A stretch of DNA of 64,000 nt from Oopsacas minuta (GCA_024704765.1 JAKMXF010000350.1:108972-172971), one strand, 5' to 3'. Numbered from the stretch's first letter, positions 33,729-46,845 are shown. The notes: a model not told the origin generated them from the letters alone. Translations and numbers: made by a program.

Positions 33729-34918
33729 TATATTGCTGATTTGGGTCATACAGGGGTATTTTGGCCTGGCTCGGACTATTTTGAGTCTTGGACAAAATTC
33801 ACACCTATGACGAAATTATTACGTCATTGTTACCGTTTGGATTTTCGAAATATCAGATTATTAGCCATTTAGCATAAAGTAAGTAACTTCTTGCATAGAA
33901 TAGAAACATTTTCTATTTTCCTGCAACCGTGGTGCATGAAAATGTTATTTTTCATGCAAGATTGTTACACAGTAGACCTATGTTGCCTTGTTGTATGGAA
34001 CAATATGCATGCAACAGTTGCATCGTGTATGGTGTGCTTAAGATATCGGAGACATACCAAGTTACTAGGCTGCTAGGCGCTGGACAACTTCTACCGTTAA
34101 TTAAGTAAACGACAACATGTACAGGCGTTTAACTCTAATCTAAGGTAAGCTGATACGATTACAAATTTTCTATTTGAGACACGCAAAGGGGATTCGCCAC
34201 TGATGAAATATCATAAATAAGTATATTAATACGTATATGCAAAGGAATCCAGTAACTCATAATTATTGTGGATAAAACAGAAGACTTATTATGACAAAAC
34301 AGACTATTGTTATTGGATTCCGTATTAATGAATATTATAGTGTATATAAACTGTTTAGGCTCCCGTGTTTCTAAGTAGGCACCTATTTAAATCTACTTTG
34401 TTTGGGTTTGAATATTAATTGATAATAAATAGTTAGCGCGCGTTTATGCTTGATCTTGGACTTGAGATTTTTAATATCTGGTTGTTTCTTGGATTCTGAT
34501 TTTTCAACAATTTTGGTTACTTTTATGGCCGAACGGAACTGAGTTAACAGACACATGCACGTTTTACTTAAATAAATTTTCAATTTGTTCTTATCAACAC
34601 ATTTGGCCTGTAAATGACATAATATTGTAGAATGATGGTGGTCAAGGATTCCTTATAACATTCCACATCAATGGTAATCAATTCTCAATCTTTTAATCCG
34701 TATTTCTTTGAAAAATAAGCGCCGAGGCTGTAAAAGGCTCCCGAAATTGTGAATAAAAATCATCCCTATAGAAGCATTTCTTTGGGCGAAATCTCATTAG
34801 ACTATGTCACATATTAGAACAATTAGTTTACCAAAATTATTTGTATTCACAAAAATTGTAAATTTAGATGAAAAAGTGCACATGAAAAGATATTCAGGAA
34901 AACAATTACCTGATATAT
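33729..34918. other. Intergenic, no supported gene
   Basis: A short hairpin 'tgcatgaaaa...ttttcatgca' lies near 33930-33955. A lysine-rich minus-strand ORF at 34383-34583 has no recognisable domain. Nothing else is supported. Confidence 0.4.
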
Positions 34919-35067
34919 AGCTCAACTATACTATAGTACAGTTTTTGTGTATTATCTTTCCTATGTTCGAGGAAAGGTCCTTTGTTAGGCCTAATGAAAG
35001 TCATCTTTTTGGAATGAAGGTATGGGTTTTTGTATTACAAAAAACTGTACTATACTATAGTTGAGCT
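34919..35067. mobile_element. Palindromic-ended MITE directly upstream of the glycosyltransferase
   Basis: 'agctcaactatactatagta' with 'cagtttttgt' on the left, and the reverse complement on the right ('agctcaactatagtatagta' with 'cagttttttgt'), form arms of about 30 bp differing at one or two bases. The total is about 149 bp. The element ends almost at the first visible PA14 codons, so it may have displaced the 5' part of that gene. Confidence 0.7.
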
Positions 35068-35076
35068 ATACATAAG

Positions 35077-36772
35077 GAATCTGTCAGGAAAATACGGTAT
35101 TTCTATAAATTTCTGGTTATACTTCCCGAACAGATTTTCTTTTCTAATCGTCATTACTCTAAGGACAACCTTTCGGCTGGATACCTAGTTGAACATACTG
35201 CGAGATTTTCCGGTATGAGAATATTTCGTTATATAACGCCTCCAGTCAGTGGAGTTTATTCAATCCAAGTAACATATTATGGATCTGTTGAGTTATGGTT
35301 ATCTCCCGATTCGCTGCCGTCTAATGCTATTGAATATACTAATTCAGAACCTAATCTTTTCATCGGCTCACCCGAAAATTCATCTCTAATACTGATAAGC
35401 CTCCAGTATGCGATTACACTGTATCTCTGGTTGCTGGCAAAAAGCACTACATTGAAATTCTTCATGTCGGCAAAGGAGAAGGTTTGATTGAAGTAAAATG
35501 GAAAGAAAAAAATTTCCCAGAATACATATCTATAGAATCAGACTATATATTTCCGTTTGTACATGACTTCGGTCATGGAGTTTTCCTGAGACATATAGCC
35601 CTCCTACTCTTCCGTTACATGCCCCTAGCCCTGAGCTACTCAAAATACTACATCCTTACGACGAGAGGAATTATCTATTCTACTATTCTAATATGGATAT
35701 AGCAAAAGTTGCTGCTGGTAGTTGGGTGTTTCCATCCTGTCAGTACAAACCTGCCTTTATGGATCAAAAGCCGGAGAAAGGAGTACCAGTCAGTATAGAG
35801 TTACTCAGTACATATCCTCCTGATACTCTATACTCCAATAATGTACACATACTTGTGCGTAACGCAGTCATAAGCACTGAAATTATGAATAAGGTACTGA
35901 CTATATTCATGTGTCACTTGATGTTTTCTAATCCAACGATTATTCTATCTCGTCTCATTAACATGGAGATGTTCAATGACAGTGAGAATGGTGATTTGTT
36001 TCTAGTTGAGGTGCTGATTAAATTTGAGTCTAATCCGCAAGAGGAACTCTTAATTTCAGAATTCGTAGTTCTAGGACACAAGGACGTACCCCCTTCTCTA
36101 CTATGTCATTCTGCTGACATGAAAATGCAAAAAGATACGTTCGTACACTTCCTTGTCACACATAGGAACTTCCCACAGATGATACGAGAATTCGTTCAGA
36201 ACATGGAGCGTGTTTACGATGAGAGTGGAGATGAGAACTTTGGAATAATAATAGTAAACTATGTGACTCCATTGATTAACGTACTGACATTATTACGTCA
36301 GAGCAGACTCAAGCACTGGTCTGTAATAGATTTTCAAGGACCATGGGAGAAGACAGCAGCTATTAACATAGGGATAGACAGTGTTAAGGATCCAAATGAT
36401 ATCATATTCATAACAGATCTCTCTATATACTACCCATCTCATCTCCCCGAAACTATCCGTAAACATACTTTTCAGGGCTTCTCCGGGTTTGCTCCTGTCA
36501 TATTCTATTTCTCGTGTCATTTCAATCTTCTAGTGGATTATTATGGTACATATTCCATCTATGGTTATGGACTGTTTAGTTTGTATAAATCCGACTGGGA
36601 AGTCGTCGGAGGAATGGACTCAACTCGGTTTAAAGGAAAATGGGGCTGGGAAGATAACGATCTTACTGACCGTGTGTTAACTTATGGCTATGCATTGTTC
36701 AGGTTGGTTATAAGAGATTTCTATCATCAGAATCACACCTACTCTGGACTTTGGGACATTAACTCTACCTAA
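35077..36772 (+). pseudogene. B4GALNT3/4-type beta-1,4-N-acetylgalactosaminyltransferase (PA14 + GT7), frameshifted
   Basis: Three consecutive frames carry the pieces. Frame A (to about 35390) holds a PA14-like start: LVEHTARFSGMRIFRYITPP and VYSIQVTYYGSVELWLSPD. Frame B (about 35390-35575) continues it: VAGKKHYIEILHVGKGEG. Frame C (about 35575-36772) holds a spacer and an intact chondroitin-GalNAc-transferase (GT7) domain: DIIFITDLSIYYPSHLPE, IRKHTFQGF, YGLFSLYKSDWEVVGGM, WGWEDNDLTDRV and FYHQNHTYSGLW. PA14 plus GT7 is the layout of B4GALNT3/4, which add GalNAc to N-glycan GlcNAc in the Golgi. The usual WGGED is WGWED. No signal-anchor or upstream exon was found. The two frameshifts could be real decay or sequencing errors; the long intact GT7 frame leaves both open. 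Confidence 0.75.
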
Positions 36773-37465
36773 TAATATACGTAGTATTGTATATTTAGGA
36801 ATCATGCTACTATTTTTGATATATTTATGTTTTTTTAAACTTTTTTATGTATATATGTGATGCTATTCCATGAAAGAGTGTACATTTTATTGCTACCGAC
36901 TACCGATATCTAGGGCAACTAGCCCTCAGGACCTTTCTTCGAGAATGGCTACTCAACAGCAAAATTGTAATTACGCTACCAATTCAATAGTTATCACCTT
37001 TGAAATTCTATAAGTGAGATTTGATTGTATGGTTTTTTGCTAGTTATTGTAGCAAGTTTCAGCTATGAATAATAATTAACATTAATAATCTACCACACAA
37101 TTATGAGATAATTTAGATGCTGTTAGTACAATTATTTTGTTGTTGCTTTAATTTAATTTGATAACAATAGCTATTTTGGAGATAATTACAAACTATCAGA
37201 TTTGTAAATTGCCAAGGTAATTTAAGAGATAAAGTGAGACTCCAGATTCGTGAGAGTTACTAATGTTATTAGTACTTACAAAATATAGTCTACATGCAGT
37301 CTTTGCATATTTTCCATGCTAGCATCTCCTAATAGCTAATAGGAGCTAAATTAAACCTTTCCCTATTGTAGAAATATGTACACTATACTACTCGTCACTC
37401 AATTGATATAATTATTACCAATATTTACAACAAGTCAACGCCAATTACTTATTAGACAAATATAT
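36773..37465. other. Intergenic between convergent genes
   Basis: This AT-rich gap lies between the 3' end of the glycosyltransferase (+) and the 3' end of VPS11 (-). I see no element or coding frame. Confidence 0.4.
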
Positions 37466-40400
37466 TCAAGATCTAAGATTATGAGTCATGTTCATTACTC
37501 CTCTACCGAAATACTCTGCAACAACAGAGAACCCGTCTGAAGTAGCTTGTAGCTGTTTATGAAACTGTTCATTTACATTAACATTCTGTTCTTGCTGTCG
37601 GATGATATCCAAAACCTTCTGATTCTCTTCGTGACACAGAGGACACAGATACTCTCCCTCATCCTCTACACAGGATTGGTGGTAGGAATGCTGACATAGG
37701 AAATGTACAGATGGTGGGAATAGCTTATTATTACAGAGAGAACATTTCGTTATCTGAAATATAGTAGCACTCACTTTAAGATTTTCAATTCGCTGCTGCA
37801 TCTGTCTTGTATCATCTACATACTTCTTAATGTGTTTCTCATCTTCTTGGATCCTCTCCTCTTCTGATTGCAAATGCTTACTGATCAGGTCCTTCACCAG
37901 CTGTAGACTGGTGCTGGGACTCTCACTGAGGATCTGTACCACCACCAGCAGAGGTAGGAGCTTTTGACGCTCTATGTGTTCCAGGACCTGACAATAAAAT
38001 TAAAGTGTAATTAAATATCATTAATCAGTAGATGTAACCTCTAAAGTTATCAATTATTATCCTAAAATGAATTCTGGTAGTAATTATTTATTTCATAATT
38101 ATAATCATATAATATAGAATAATAATAAATTACCACAAGTAAGAATATTACTGGCGAAGTTTGGATTACGTAATTATATTGTTTATTATTTGTTTACTTT
38201 GTATTAATAAAAAACAAGAATTGTACGTATGAGAAACCTGAAATTCATTAATGTTCAATTTTGATCTTTCGTTTGCAAATTTACAAAACTAACATAAGTA
38301 TAGTAATTTCGGGAGAATTTCATGGACTGCAAGCAGGGCTTCATCTAGAGAAGGTAACCCCCGCACGGACAGTTACAAATTAGCAGATTTATCATATGAC
38401 TAATCATACTTCGCATATTTTCAAATCATGTCAGGGATTTCAACTGCTAGTCAGGTGTAATCGAGTATGGAAATTCCAAATTAGAAATTTCAAATCTATA
38501 TCTACATGACTTTTCATATTTAATCATATTTTTTCACACCTTTGGCATATTTTTTAATACGATCCTAGAAATTTCATTCTAACTGCTTGAGGGGGTAATT
38601 GTGTATGTAAATTCCAATTTTGATATTTTCAGATCTATACCTAATATATTTGCTATATATACACGATAATTTACACGAAATAGGCCACATACCTGTGTAA
38701 TGATGTTTTAACGAGGATTTACTGTAATTTATAATATTAGGTAATATTAATATGCAGAAAGAGCAAAGATAAAACCCACTTACCTCTCTTAATTGAGTTT
38801 TGCAGTCAGGCCGACTAGCAAAATAAGTCAGTGCTTTTACCCACAAGCTAGAATCTCTCGTACCATGCTTCTTACAAGTATCAATAACTTGTACATAATT
38901 CTGCTTCTCCATGTGATAGACTACAATCTGTTGGAATAGTTTAGCTTTCTCGTACAAGTAGAGGATACCTGCTCTGAAGTCATGTACCTGGGCTAGCATG
39001 AGGGCGTGGTCGAGATCGTACTTAGCCGCCCTATTCTGTAGAATCTGTAGAATACGTTGTTCTCTCTGATTCAATTCCTCGGGTGTTCCACCTGTGTCTA
39101 GACTGTAGTGACGTAGGTTAAGCTCTAGCAGAGTGTTGTATATAGTAGAGGAAGCATCGGGATTATCCTGATTACATTATATTCAATAATACCGTTACTC
39201 ATTAACAATCCTAAATCTAAAATGTAACATAGCATAAAGAAATTCGGGACGTTCTAGGGGGGGGCGAGCCGCCGAGGGATAGGTAAATCTATAAATCTAT
39301 TATATTAACCCATCAGAATATCTTTGATTAGACGCAAAAATAATTAATCTAGATTCTAGAGTTACTCTGTCACTTATATTTACTACTCATACATACGCTT
39401 ATGTTCCATTATACTCCATATATTTGGAATACCTGAGCTAACTTAAGGGCCTATAAATGTGTAAACAGGACAAGTCCATCCTAGGCGTACTGGGGCAATT
39501 GGCAGAAAACGTATATTTTCAAGTGACATTGGCGTAAATCTTGTGATAATTGTTAAAAAACATGCACCTGTAATTCGGTGAGAAATGGACATAGCTCCAT
39601 GTTTGCGAAGCCGCTTAAAGCTATAAAGGCTCAGCTCGTGTATTGTTTTTCTATGGGAAATGCCCCCAGACTCCCGATGTTGCTCGCTGCACTTGCTCTT
39701 ACCTCCCCCTAGCCCGTTTTATTGTTAAATATTTCTGGATTGCCCAAGAATGACGCCAGTAAAATTAGTAGCCTATACGGCTATACTTAAATACGTACTT
39801 CAAACTAAGCTACGTATGATACATACTGTATATATATACTTGAAAAGTATTAACAAAGATTCATATACAAATTAACTTCGTAGACTGAAAGCTCACAAGA
39901 TCCATTAAGTAAAATTGTACTTGCATATAATACATTAGTTACTTAATACTACCTATGATTAACAATATTGTTTGAGTAAGAGGCTGCATATTGCTATTGA
40001 GGGAGGATTTTGATGAAAATAATTCAAATTCAAGATATTAATTAATTGTCCGAAGCTTATTTGGTCAGATTATAGAGCTCTAGAGTAATAAGTATTAACA
40101 GCACTGTTTATCTTGAATCAATTATTATATTCTTCAACTAATTAGTAGGTTTTTGCGCGTACAAAAGATCTACAAATTAATCTATACTAGAGATGAAATA
40201 CACTTATACGTATGTTCCGCATAGAGATAAATTAGGCAGTAATGGCCACAAGAATTCGAGGTTGGCTCATAGCCCTAACTGGTCCTCTGGCTAAGAACCT
40301 AATAATGATTTTCCTATTTATATTGCTAAACAAACTTATAAATATAACAAACATGTAACATTCCTACCTCCACAATTTCCTCTAAGAATTCCAAGAACAG

Positions 40401-43400
40401 GTTAGGACAGTTAATAAAGATGTGAAGGAATTTTTCGGGATTGCTTTTCCTCATTTTCTGCGGTGCGTCATCAGTAGCAAGCCCTGTACAAATCTTCTTA
40501 ACCAGTAGCGTAGTCTCATGCGGGAGTTCAGCTACTAACTTCTTCCCGTAGATAATCAAATTAGATTCTATCTCACTGAATGATAAACCTTCTATATAGC
40601 GTAATGCATCTTCATAGTCTTTGTTGTCTTCTAACTGAATACGTAGATACCACTCATGTTCATGGAACTGTCTTGCTAAACTCAGTCCTTGCTGGAGGTA
40701 GCCAGCTTGCCTACATACCTGTAAATGAAATAGTATGATTAATACAGTAGACCCTCGTTAATCCGAACAGCACTGTGGCTAGGCGCTGAGAGGGGTGAGC
40801 CCCAAAAAATGTTATAATTAGTTGACGAAAATTCATTTTAGAAATACATACAGTCAAACCTGTTTAATGGCATCTCTGTATAACGGTCACCTGCCCATAG
40901 CGGCCAACTAAAAACAGTTCCCTCCGATTTTCCATTATAATGATCTCTGTATAGCGGCACTTGCTCAACGCTGCCAGCGACCACCATCTTTGGTCCCTTG
41001 CTGGAGCTAAACCTGTCTATAACGGCCACTTTATATGGTGGCATGGCCTCACATAGTTATAGGTCTACATTCGAAAAGTCCCTTTGTCGGACATCAATAA
41101 CTACTTTCCCTACTTTATCTTATATATCGTGATTCATTAAAACAGTATTAAACGAACATCCGAATATTCCTTTTAGTCCTACATAAATCGTACAGTACAC
41201 AAACATGCTACTATGTAATTACCTTGATAGCAGTGACGACATCAAAATTAATTTCCTTGCTGGTAGTAATGAATGTCTCCAGTTTAGTAACATCCTTTAA
41301 CTTAGTATAACAGTTAAGTAACAGTGTAGTGTGGTCAGGGGTAGCTTTAGCATGTTTGTGCAGAGATTCAAGATAGTCAGTTAGGTTATGAGTCCTGTCT
41401 GTGTCTAGATACTTACGTATGACGTAAGAGGGTTCTAGCTTGCCAATAGTTCTCTTATATTGCATCATAGCTCCGTCATAATCTCCCTTCTGGTAGAGAT
41501 GATCTCCATATTGAGTGAATATATCCATTAACCCGTCTGCATACGACTGACTCTCAGCCAGAGAGATAGCTACTGGATACATGTTCTTCTTGAATAATGC
41601 CTGAAGATTGAAAGTATATACTCATATGAACACTTGAATGATTTATCATGTTTTACACATAAAACAAAAATATCAAGGATATTACTTTTGGATATCGGGT
41701 AGAAATTCAATTACATCAAACGCGGCTTCGGCTCTTCGCTCACGATTATCTTGAAGCTTACGCCTCGAGGTATACTGTATTCTCTTTATGACGGACCCTT
41801 CGGGGACATTTTAAAATGGCAGCTAAATTATGTAACATATGATTAATTAAAGTGTGAAAATCTTATTCAGCATAAAGGATACAAAGAGGATCTACATAAC
41901 ACCGCTATAATCCGATAATGTTTCTGATCTGAAATAGGATCTGATAATACCATTTGACCATTTGACCCGTCGGGGATTATTCAGAGTGTACTGTATTTGA
42001 TCATCTTTTAATGATTTCTATTTACTTTCTGAATAAACACGATAAATGGATAATTGCACGACAGAATTTAGAAATTCACTTTCAAACTAGTACACCATAA
42101 CAAACATGAAACAATAGAGATTCGTTAATTATGAAAATGTTCTAACCTGCAATTTACTCTGCATATCAAACTCTTCCAGCCTGACAAGCTTGTGGTCTCG
42201 AGTTACTACAAACAAACATCCCCACTCCCCAACAACATCAACAACACCTCCATGGAATGTCCCAGTAAAAGCAACAAATGAATTCTTAATGTCATATATT
42301 GACAAGTTGACACTCTCTCTCTGTCCCTCACTGGTCATATGCATGAACGCTGATCCTAGAGGCTGTCTATTTGCAGCACTCACCACCACTAGATGACCTC
42401 TGAACCAGCGGAGTAGCTTCTTCTCACCTTCAAATGCTAAGCATTGTCCCTTCTCCTTAGGCGTGTAGAAGTATACAGCCTCATTCCTGCCTACTACGAA
42501 CCTAATAGAACGAGATTATTAATCTTACCAATACTCAGGATTTACCATGGATCAGAGAAAAGTTTATAGATGAATAAATGTGCACAGTTGAAAATAAGTT
42601 GAGAAATACTACAGTAGAACAGCGTTAGTAGGTACACCAGGGATTTTCAAATTGTATGTATTTTAATCGGAATAAATTTAGTACACTAAGTCTGATGGGG
42701 AATAGAAACTGTGCTGGTAAACGGAAGTACTCCGTGTTATCCCTGTTAATACTCACGAGGTTCTACTGTATCTACATAATAACAATTAACAGACGTAAAA
42801 CTCGAATATGTGAAAGCCATTAACAAGATTGTCTAATAATCACGAGTGTATTCAACCTTATAAATACCGGCGTGATATATTACCTGAAATCCTGAGTATG
42901 GTCAGACATAGTTGAACAGTTGAATTTACAGCCTGGAGCATCTAACACACACATAGCATCCTTAGATGTTAGGATGTAGGAGAGGATCTGATCACTCGTG
43001 CTTACATACAGTAAGATGGACTGTCCCAGCTGTTTGAAGCCGAGCCCAGTGATGGGATTGGCCCCTGTGTCTATCACACGCTGCTTGCTACTCCTGTCTT
43101 TTGTTAGGTTACCTCTTATAAGAGTAACAGTCCCCTGGTGACTGCCTACTGCTATCATATTCATGTTCTCATGGGCAGAGAGACAGGAGATAGAGGGCAC
43201 CTCTTTACCTGTGTTGACCCGAATTGTGCGAGCACACACCGGACTGCCTAGCTTGTCTTTCTCAAAATCCCACACCTGACAGGAGAAATATAAATTAATA
43301 TATAATACAAATATTAAGTAATTTATATTATTAAATCTGAATTGGTGTTTGTTTATTTGTTTGTCCGTTGTCAAGGAAAGGATTTAGGGTATGCAATTTT

Positions 43401-46400
43401 GAAATTGTCGCATAACTATGTATTTTATCGTGTTTATCAAGGAAATAAATAAAATTCGAATAAACTTCACTGAATATATCGAACATGCTGAATCCGATTT
43501 TCACACTTTTGCATTAATCATATGTAAATTTATTGTTGTTTTTATGAATATAAAATAAACAAATTTCAAAATTGTGGTAGAAACATGCTTTCAATTGTTA
43601 TACTGAGGTAATCTCGAGTATGCGAAGTCCAAATATGATATTCGGCCAGATAAGCTCAGGACTGTAGCAGATGTTATACGGGTTAGATCAATCGACGGAG
43701 GAATTGTACAGGTAGGCTGTTAATCTAGGGCCTAGGCAGAGTGGATCATGAGACCCATGAAGCCACGACCCATGTTACATTGACCCTTTGAATAACCTGT
43801 CCATAGAATGCTATGACCAAAGACTACTATAATAACGGACTGTAAGCTACCAGCTCGGGTCCTGGAACTTGGGTCCATGTGTTTTCTTGATATCTCCTAA
43901 TCCGCTAAAGTGAGAAAGCTGTAACCATTGTGACTTAATCATGAAGATAACCATAAATGGTCATTTTTAAGGTTACGCAATAAGCTCAAGAGAAATCATA
44001 TCAAAATGTATTACAATGGCATAGTAAGTGGGTCTATACTATGAATAGGATATTCTGATTTCACAATTTCTTCCGCGATTTTCGAATTATAATTGGATAT
44101 CCATAAAAATGTGTCATCCATGGTCCCTACTGTAACTCAAGATGAACCAACTTTATCGCGATAATTTTATATATTTTGTATAAAAATATATGGAGATCAT
44201 TTCATACATTAATTCGGAAAAAAAGCTGCATTATCATAACGTTATACGGACCATTACAAGCTATCAAACAATTACATATTTTACCAAATAAACGCTTACC
44301 AGACAAATATTTTAGCTAATTCTTGACATGTTTAGCGTATAATGATTAATAAATGTTGTACTACAAATGTGTAATACATATAATCGGGGAAAAATTTCCT
44401 TAAACAGGCCCCGTTTAAACCCCTCCGCCGCAAACAACATCCCTAGTCCAAAATTCACAATTTTATGTGCGGTCTTATGTATAGTTGGGTATGAGGAAGA
44501 AAATCTGACTAGAGGAGTCGTTACCTATGTATCCCTATTGTATAATAACACATTTCTCATGTTTAGCTCAAAATTGTAAGCGATATTTTCACATTATCAA
44601 CATAAAGTGGAAAGGTGTAAAACCACATAATTCCAAAAGGATTTTAGGTAGGCAATACTGAGCAACTCCCAATATATCACTTCCCATCCAACAATAATGC
44701 ATTTTTGGAGTCTAACTTTTTCGGATTAGGCAATATCAAGAAAACACATGGACCCAAGTTCCAGGACCCGGAGCTGGCAGCCAACAGTCCTGTATTATAG
44801 TAGTCTATGACCATTTATGATTAAGGCAACGGTGGTCACCAAAAATTATGGACCAGGGATTGATTGAACGGTGGATTAGGGGGGGGCAAAGGAGGCAATT
44901 GCCCCCCACCCTCACATGTTTTCTAGGAATAGGTGTCAAAGGATTATGAATGTGGGATACAGTAATTATAATATACACGTACATTAGAGTAGCGCTTCGC
45001 GGGTTGCGAACGCTTTGTGCTCGCATGGGGCTCGACACTTCGTACCTCGAATTGGTCAAAGCATAAAAGTAACAACAATACGTTGGTGATAAATTCATAT
45101 TTGCAATCAGCATACCCGCTTACCCCAGTCTAACGGTTGCACAGTTTCCAGCAGTTTCCAGCAATTTCGCACAATTTCGCACAGTTTCGCACAGTTTCCA
45201 GCAATTTCGCACATTGCTGGAAACTGTTCCTAAAAATGCATTAAATATTCAAAATTGTTCTCGTAAACATTTATAGACCTTGTTGCTTCCGGCCGCATGC
45301 GGCCTAAAAAGGCGAGTTTGGAACCCCTGGGTTACTCTAACCAAATATTCGGTTTCAACCTTGATTTTAGCACACATTAGAGCTGTTGTTTAGGGTATTT
45401 ATCAGAGAAAGGGGGACGAAAATATTTTAATATGGAACAATCTACTTCAAAGATAGTTGCCCTGGGGGGATAATTTACTTCGGGGTGATAGATTGCTTCG
45501 TGGCAGGTCTTTAGTTTTTCCACCCTAGAGGTTTGGCCTTATAGCATTACAGATTCAACAGGATACGGACTGTTCGGTACTTAGACATTTCGGGACGTGG
45601 ACAATTCGGTAGGTTATTAAGATGTACAGTAGAAACTCGTAAATATTTACTGTTACTGCTAGATTAATGATTTTAATGAGAAATATTGAAACAAAATGAT
45701 ATAAGTAATGATGAGAGTGAGCACTAGTATTAGTATTAGTATTAGTATTAGTATTATGTCTCGTTTAGGCCAATTCTATGTGCCCACTCCACGTATATAC
45801 TCATGGGTAGTTTGTGACAGTATCCGGAGATCAGACTTTTAAGCGCTTCCTCATTAGCTTAATCCTTTTGCCGTTTTGCAGGCTTTTCTCCAGCAATAAA
45901 TTTAGCCTGTTTTACTTCGACAAGTCCTTGCTCTCGCTTCAATGCATTGATGAAACGCCAAATATTGGGATGGTAACCTCCGACGGTAGCATTGTATGAG
46001 TGATGCCAAGCTTCTACTGTGTTAGTAGTTCTCTGAATACCCTGAGGAACTTCGTGGTGATGATTCCACATCTCTATTTGAAAGATGGGCTCCTGATGGG
46101 TACCACCAGGGAGTGTACGTCCTATGTAGGTGAGTTGACGGCGTATGGTACGCTTGAGACTTTCTAACTTTGGTAGCTTAACTGATACACTTTCACTTAT
46201 CATCATGACCGTTTCTCTAATAATGTGATAAGTGCTGTCTTGTGTATGTCGTGCCTTTCTCTTAAGGCCAATCTTTGTTTCCGGCAATTAACTAATTGCA
46301 TATCTGGTGCATGTAGGCGTTGATTAGCTCTCTTCACTATTGTCAACTCATTAGTGTGTAATCTTGCTTTACACTGACATTTTCTCTCACGTTGCCAATG

Positions 46401-46845
46401 AGTTGTATCGCCATAAATCTAATTTTGAACCGAAATGTCTACGTACCGAACTGTCCCGTACCAAAATGTCCACGTACTGAACAGTCCGTATCCCAGATTC
46501 AACATATTCCGTAGCATATATTCTATGAGACATAATAAATATAAGTAGTACCTTTATGAGTGGACTATTTCCCTCCTCATCCTTACCAGCTGATACCAGA
46601 ACATTGTGTTGTTTGAGTTGGTAAAGATTAGTAACACATAGCTCAAAGGCAGGATGCTTAACCAGCTGATAGCGGTTGTTAAGACAGTGCAGATATCCAG
46701 TAGAATCTCCAAACACTATTTGACCACTACCTCCACTGACTGAGGTTATCTCTATGTTTGCTAACTTGTCGAATGAGTGTTGGGAGTCTGGTTCCATCAG
46801 CTGTTCCTTCTCAAATATTTTACATGTCTTCCAAGTGTAAGCCAT
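37466..46845 (-). CDS. VPS11: VPS11, core subunit of the HOPS/CORVET tethering complexes, seven exons
   Basis: Exons in coding order: 46845-46552, 43275-42884, 42501-42147, 41600-41223, 40718-40368, 39167-38784, 37987-37466. They sum to 2676 nt, 891 aa, close to animal VPS11 (about 940). All introns are GT-AG with consistent phase. The N-terminal half is the beta-propeller (for example SAGKDEEGNSPLIK then VWDFEKDKLG; FVVGRNEAVYFY; VVDVVGEWGCLFVVTRDHKL). The middle is an alpha-solenoid (YGDHLYQKGDYDGAMMQYKRT, AGYLQQGLSLARQFHEHEWY, DHALMLAQVHDFRAGILYLY). A short coiled coil precedes a C-terminal RING-H2: CSLC, then CQHSYHQSC, then CPLC. VPS11 scaffolds the tethers that drive endosome and lysosome fusion. 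The first intron is 3.3 kb and loaded with repeats. I see no break. Confidence 0.95.
38390..38660 (-). repeat. Two diverged reverse-strand copies of the 140-bp repeat unit
   Basis: Read on the minus strand, this last VPS11 intron carries 'aatttacatacacaattacc', 'ctagcagttgaaat', 'aaaggtgtga' and 'gattagtcatatgataaat', matching the unit tandemly repeated at 4890-5700. The copies are diverged from each other. Confidence 0.7.
40743..41045. mobile_element. Pogo/Tigger-like repeat fragments in a VPS11 intron
   Basis: At 40743 'acagtagaccctcgttaatc' begins a fragment whose other end was not found. At 40851 'cagtcaaacctgtttaatgg', followed by repeats of 'ctgtatagcggcac' and 'cctgtctataacggccac' to about 41040, has the look of Tigger/pogo ends. 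No transposase is present. Confidence 0.5.
43325..43640. repeat. Interspersed repeat in VPS11 intron 1
   Basis: Nearly collinear with 22045-22375: 'tccgttgtcaaggaaaggat', 'gcataactatgtattttatc', 'atatcgaacatgctgaatcc', 'atttattgttgtttttatga' and 'aaatttcaaaattg'. It includes the GTTT-rich start. No coding frame. Confidence 0.8.
43812..44812. mobile_element. Fold-back element of about 1 kb in VPS11 intron 1
   Basis: The left arm, about 43812-43905, contains 'tcctggaacttgggtccatg' then 'tgttttcttgatat'. The right arm, about 44721-44812, carries the exact reverse complement of that stretch. Outside it both arms share 'actactataata', and inside 'cctaatccg'. Arms are about 93 bp. The roughly 800-bp centre has no transposase-like frame. 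Confidence 0.75.
45003..45060. repeat. Short interspersed GC-richer repeat, second copy near 19433
   Basis: 'gcttcgcgggttgcgaacgc' followed by 'tcgcatg', 'acttcgtacctcgaat' parallels 19433-19500 ('ggcttgcgaacactg', 'tcgcatg', 'acttcgttcctcgaat') in a receptor intron. Function unknown. Confidence 0.5.
45139..45230. repeat. 10-bp tandem repeat ending in an inverted unit
   Basis: Seven or more 10-mers alternate between 'acagtttcca' and 'gcaatttcgc' types. The array ends with 'ttgctggaaactgtt', the inverse of the first type, so the tract can form a hairpin. Confidence 0.85.
45561..46493 (-). mobile_element. Internally deleted FLYWCH-MULE flanked by an 11-bp duplication
   Basis: The ends 'ggatacggactgttcggtac' (left) and 'ggatacggactgttcagtac' (right, reversed) are terminal inverted repeats. 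The 11-mer 'cagattcaaca' sits immediately outside each (45550-45560, 46494-46504), the length range expected of MULE target duplications. On the minus strand is a FLYWCH-like zinc finger remnant (CQCKARLHT). Then LPKLESLKRTIRRQ is joined directly to the C-terminal TTNTVEAWHHSYNATVGG, which contains the third acidic residue. The two catalytic Asp regions are missing, so this is a deletion derivative. It sits in VPS11 intron 1, less than 60 bp from exon 1. Confidence 0.85.
45722..45757. repeat. (AGTATT)n microsatellite
   Basis: About five perfect copies of the hexamer AGTATT, inside the MULE derivative. Confidence 0.9.

Noticed and set aside
34383-34583. Lysine-rich 66-codon minus-strand ORF
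   Set aside because: Composition reflects AT-rich DNA, and no domain or splice site supports it.
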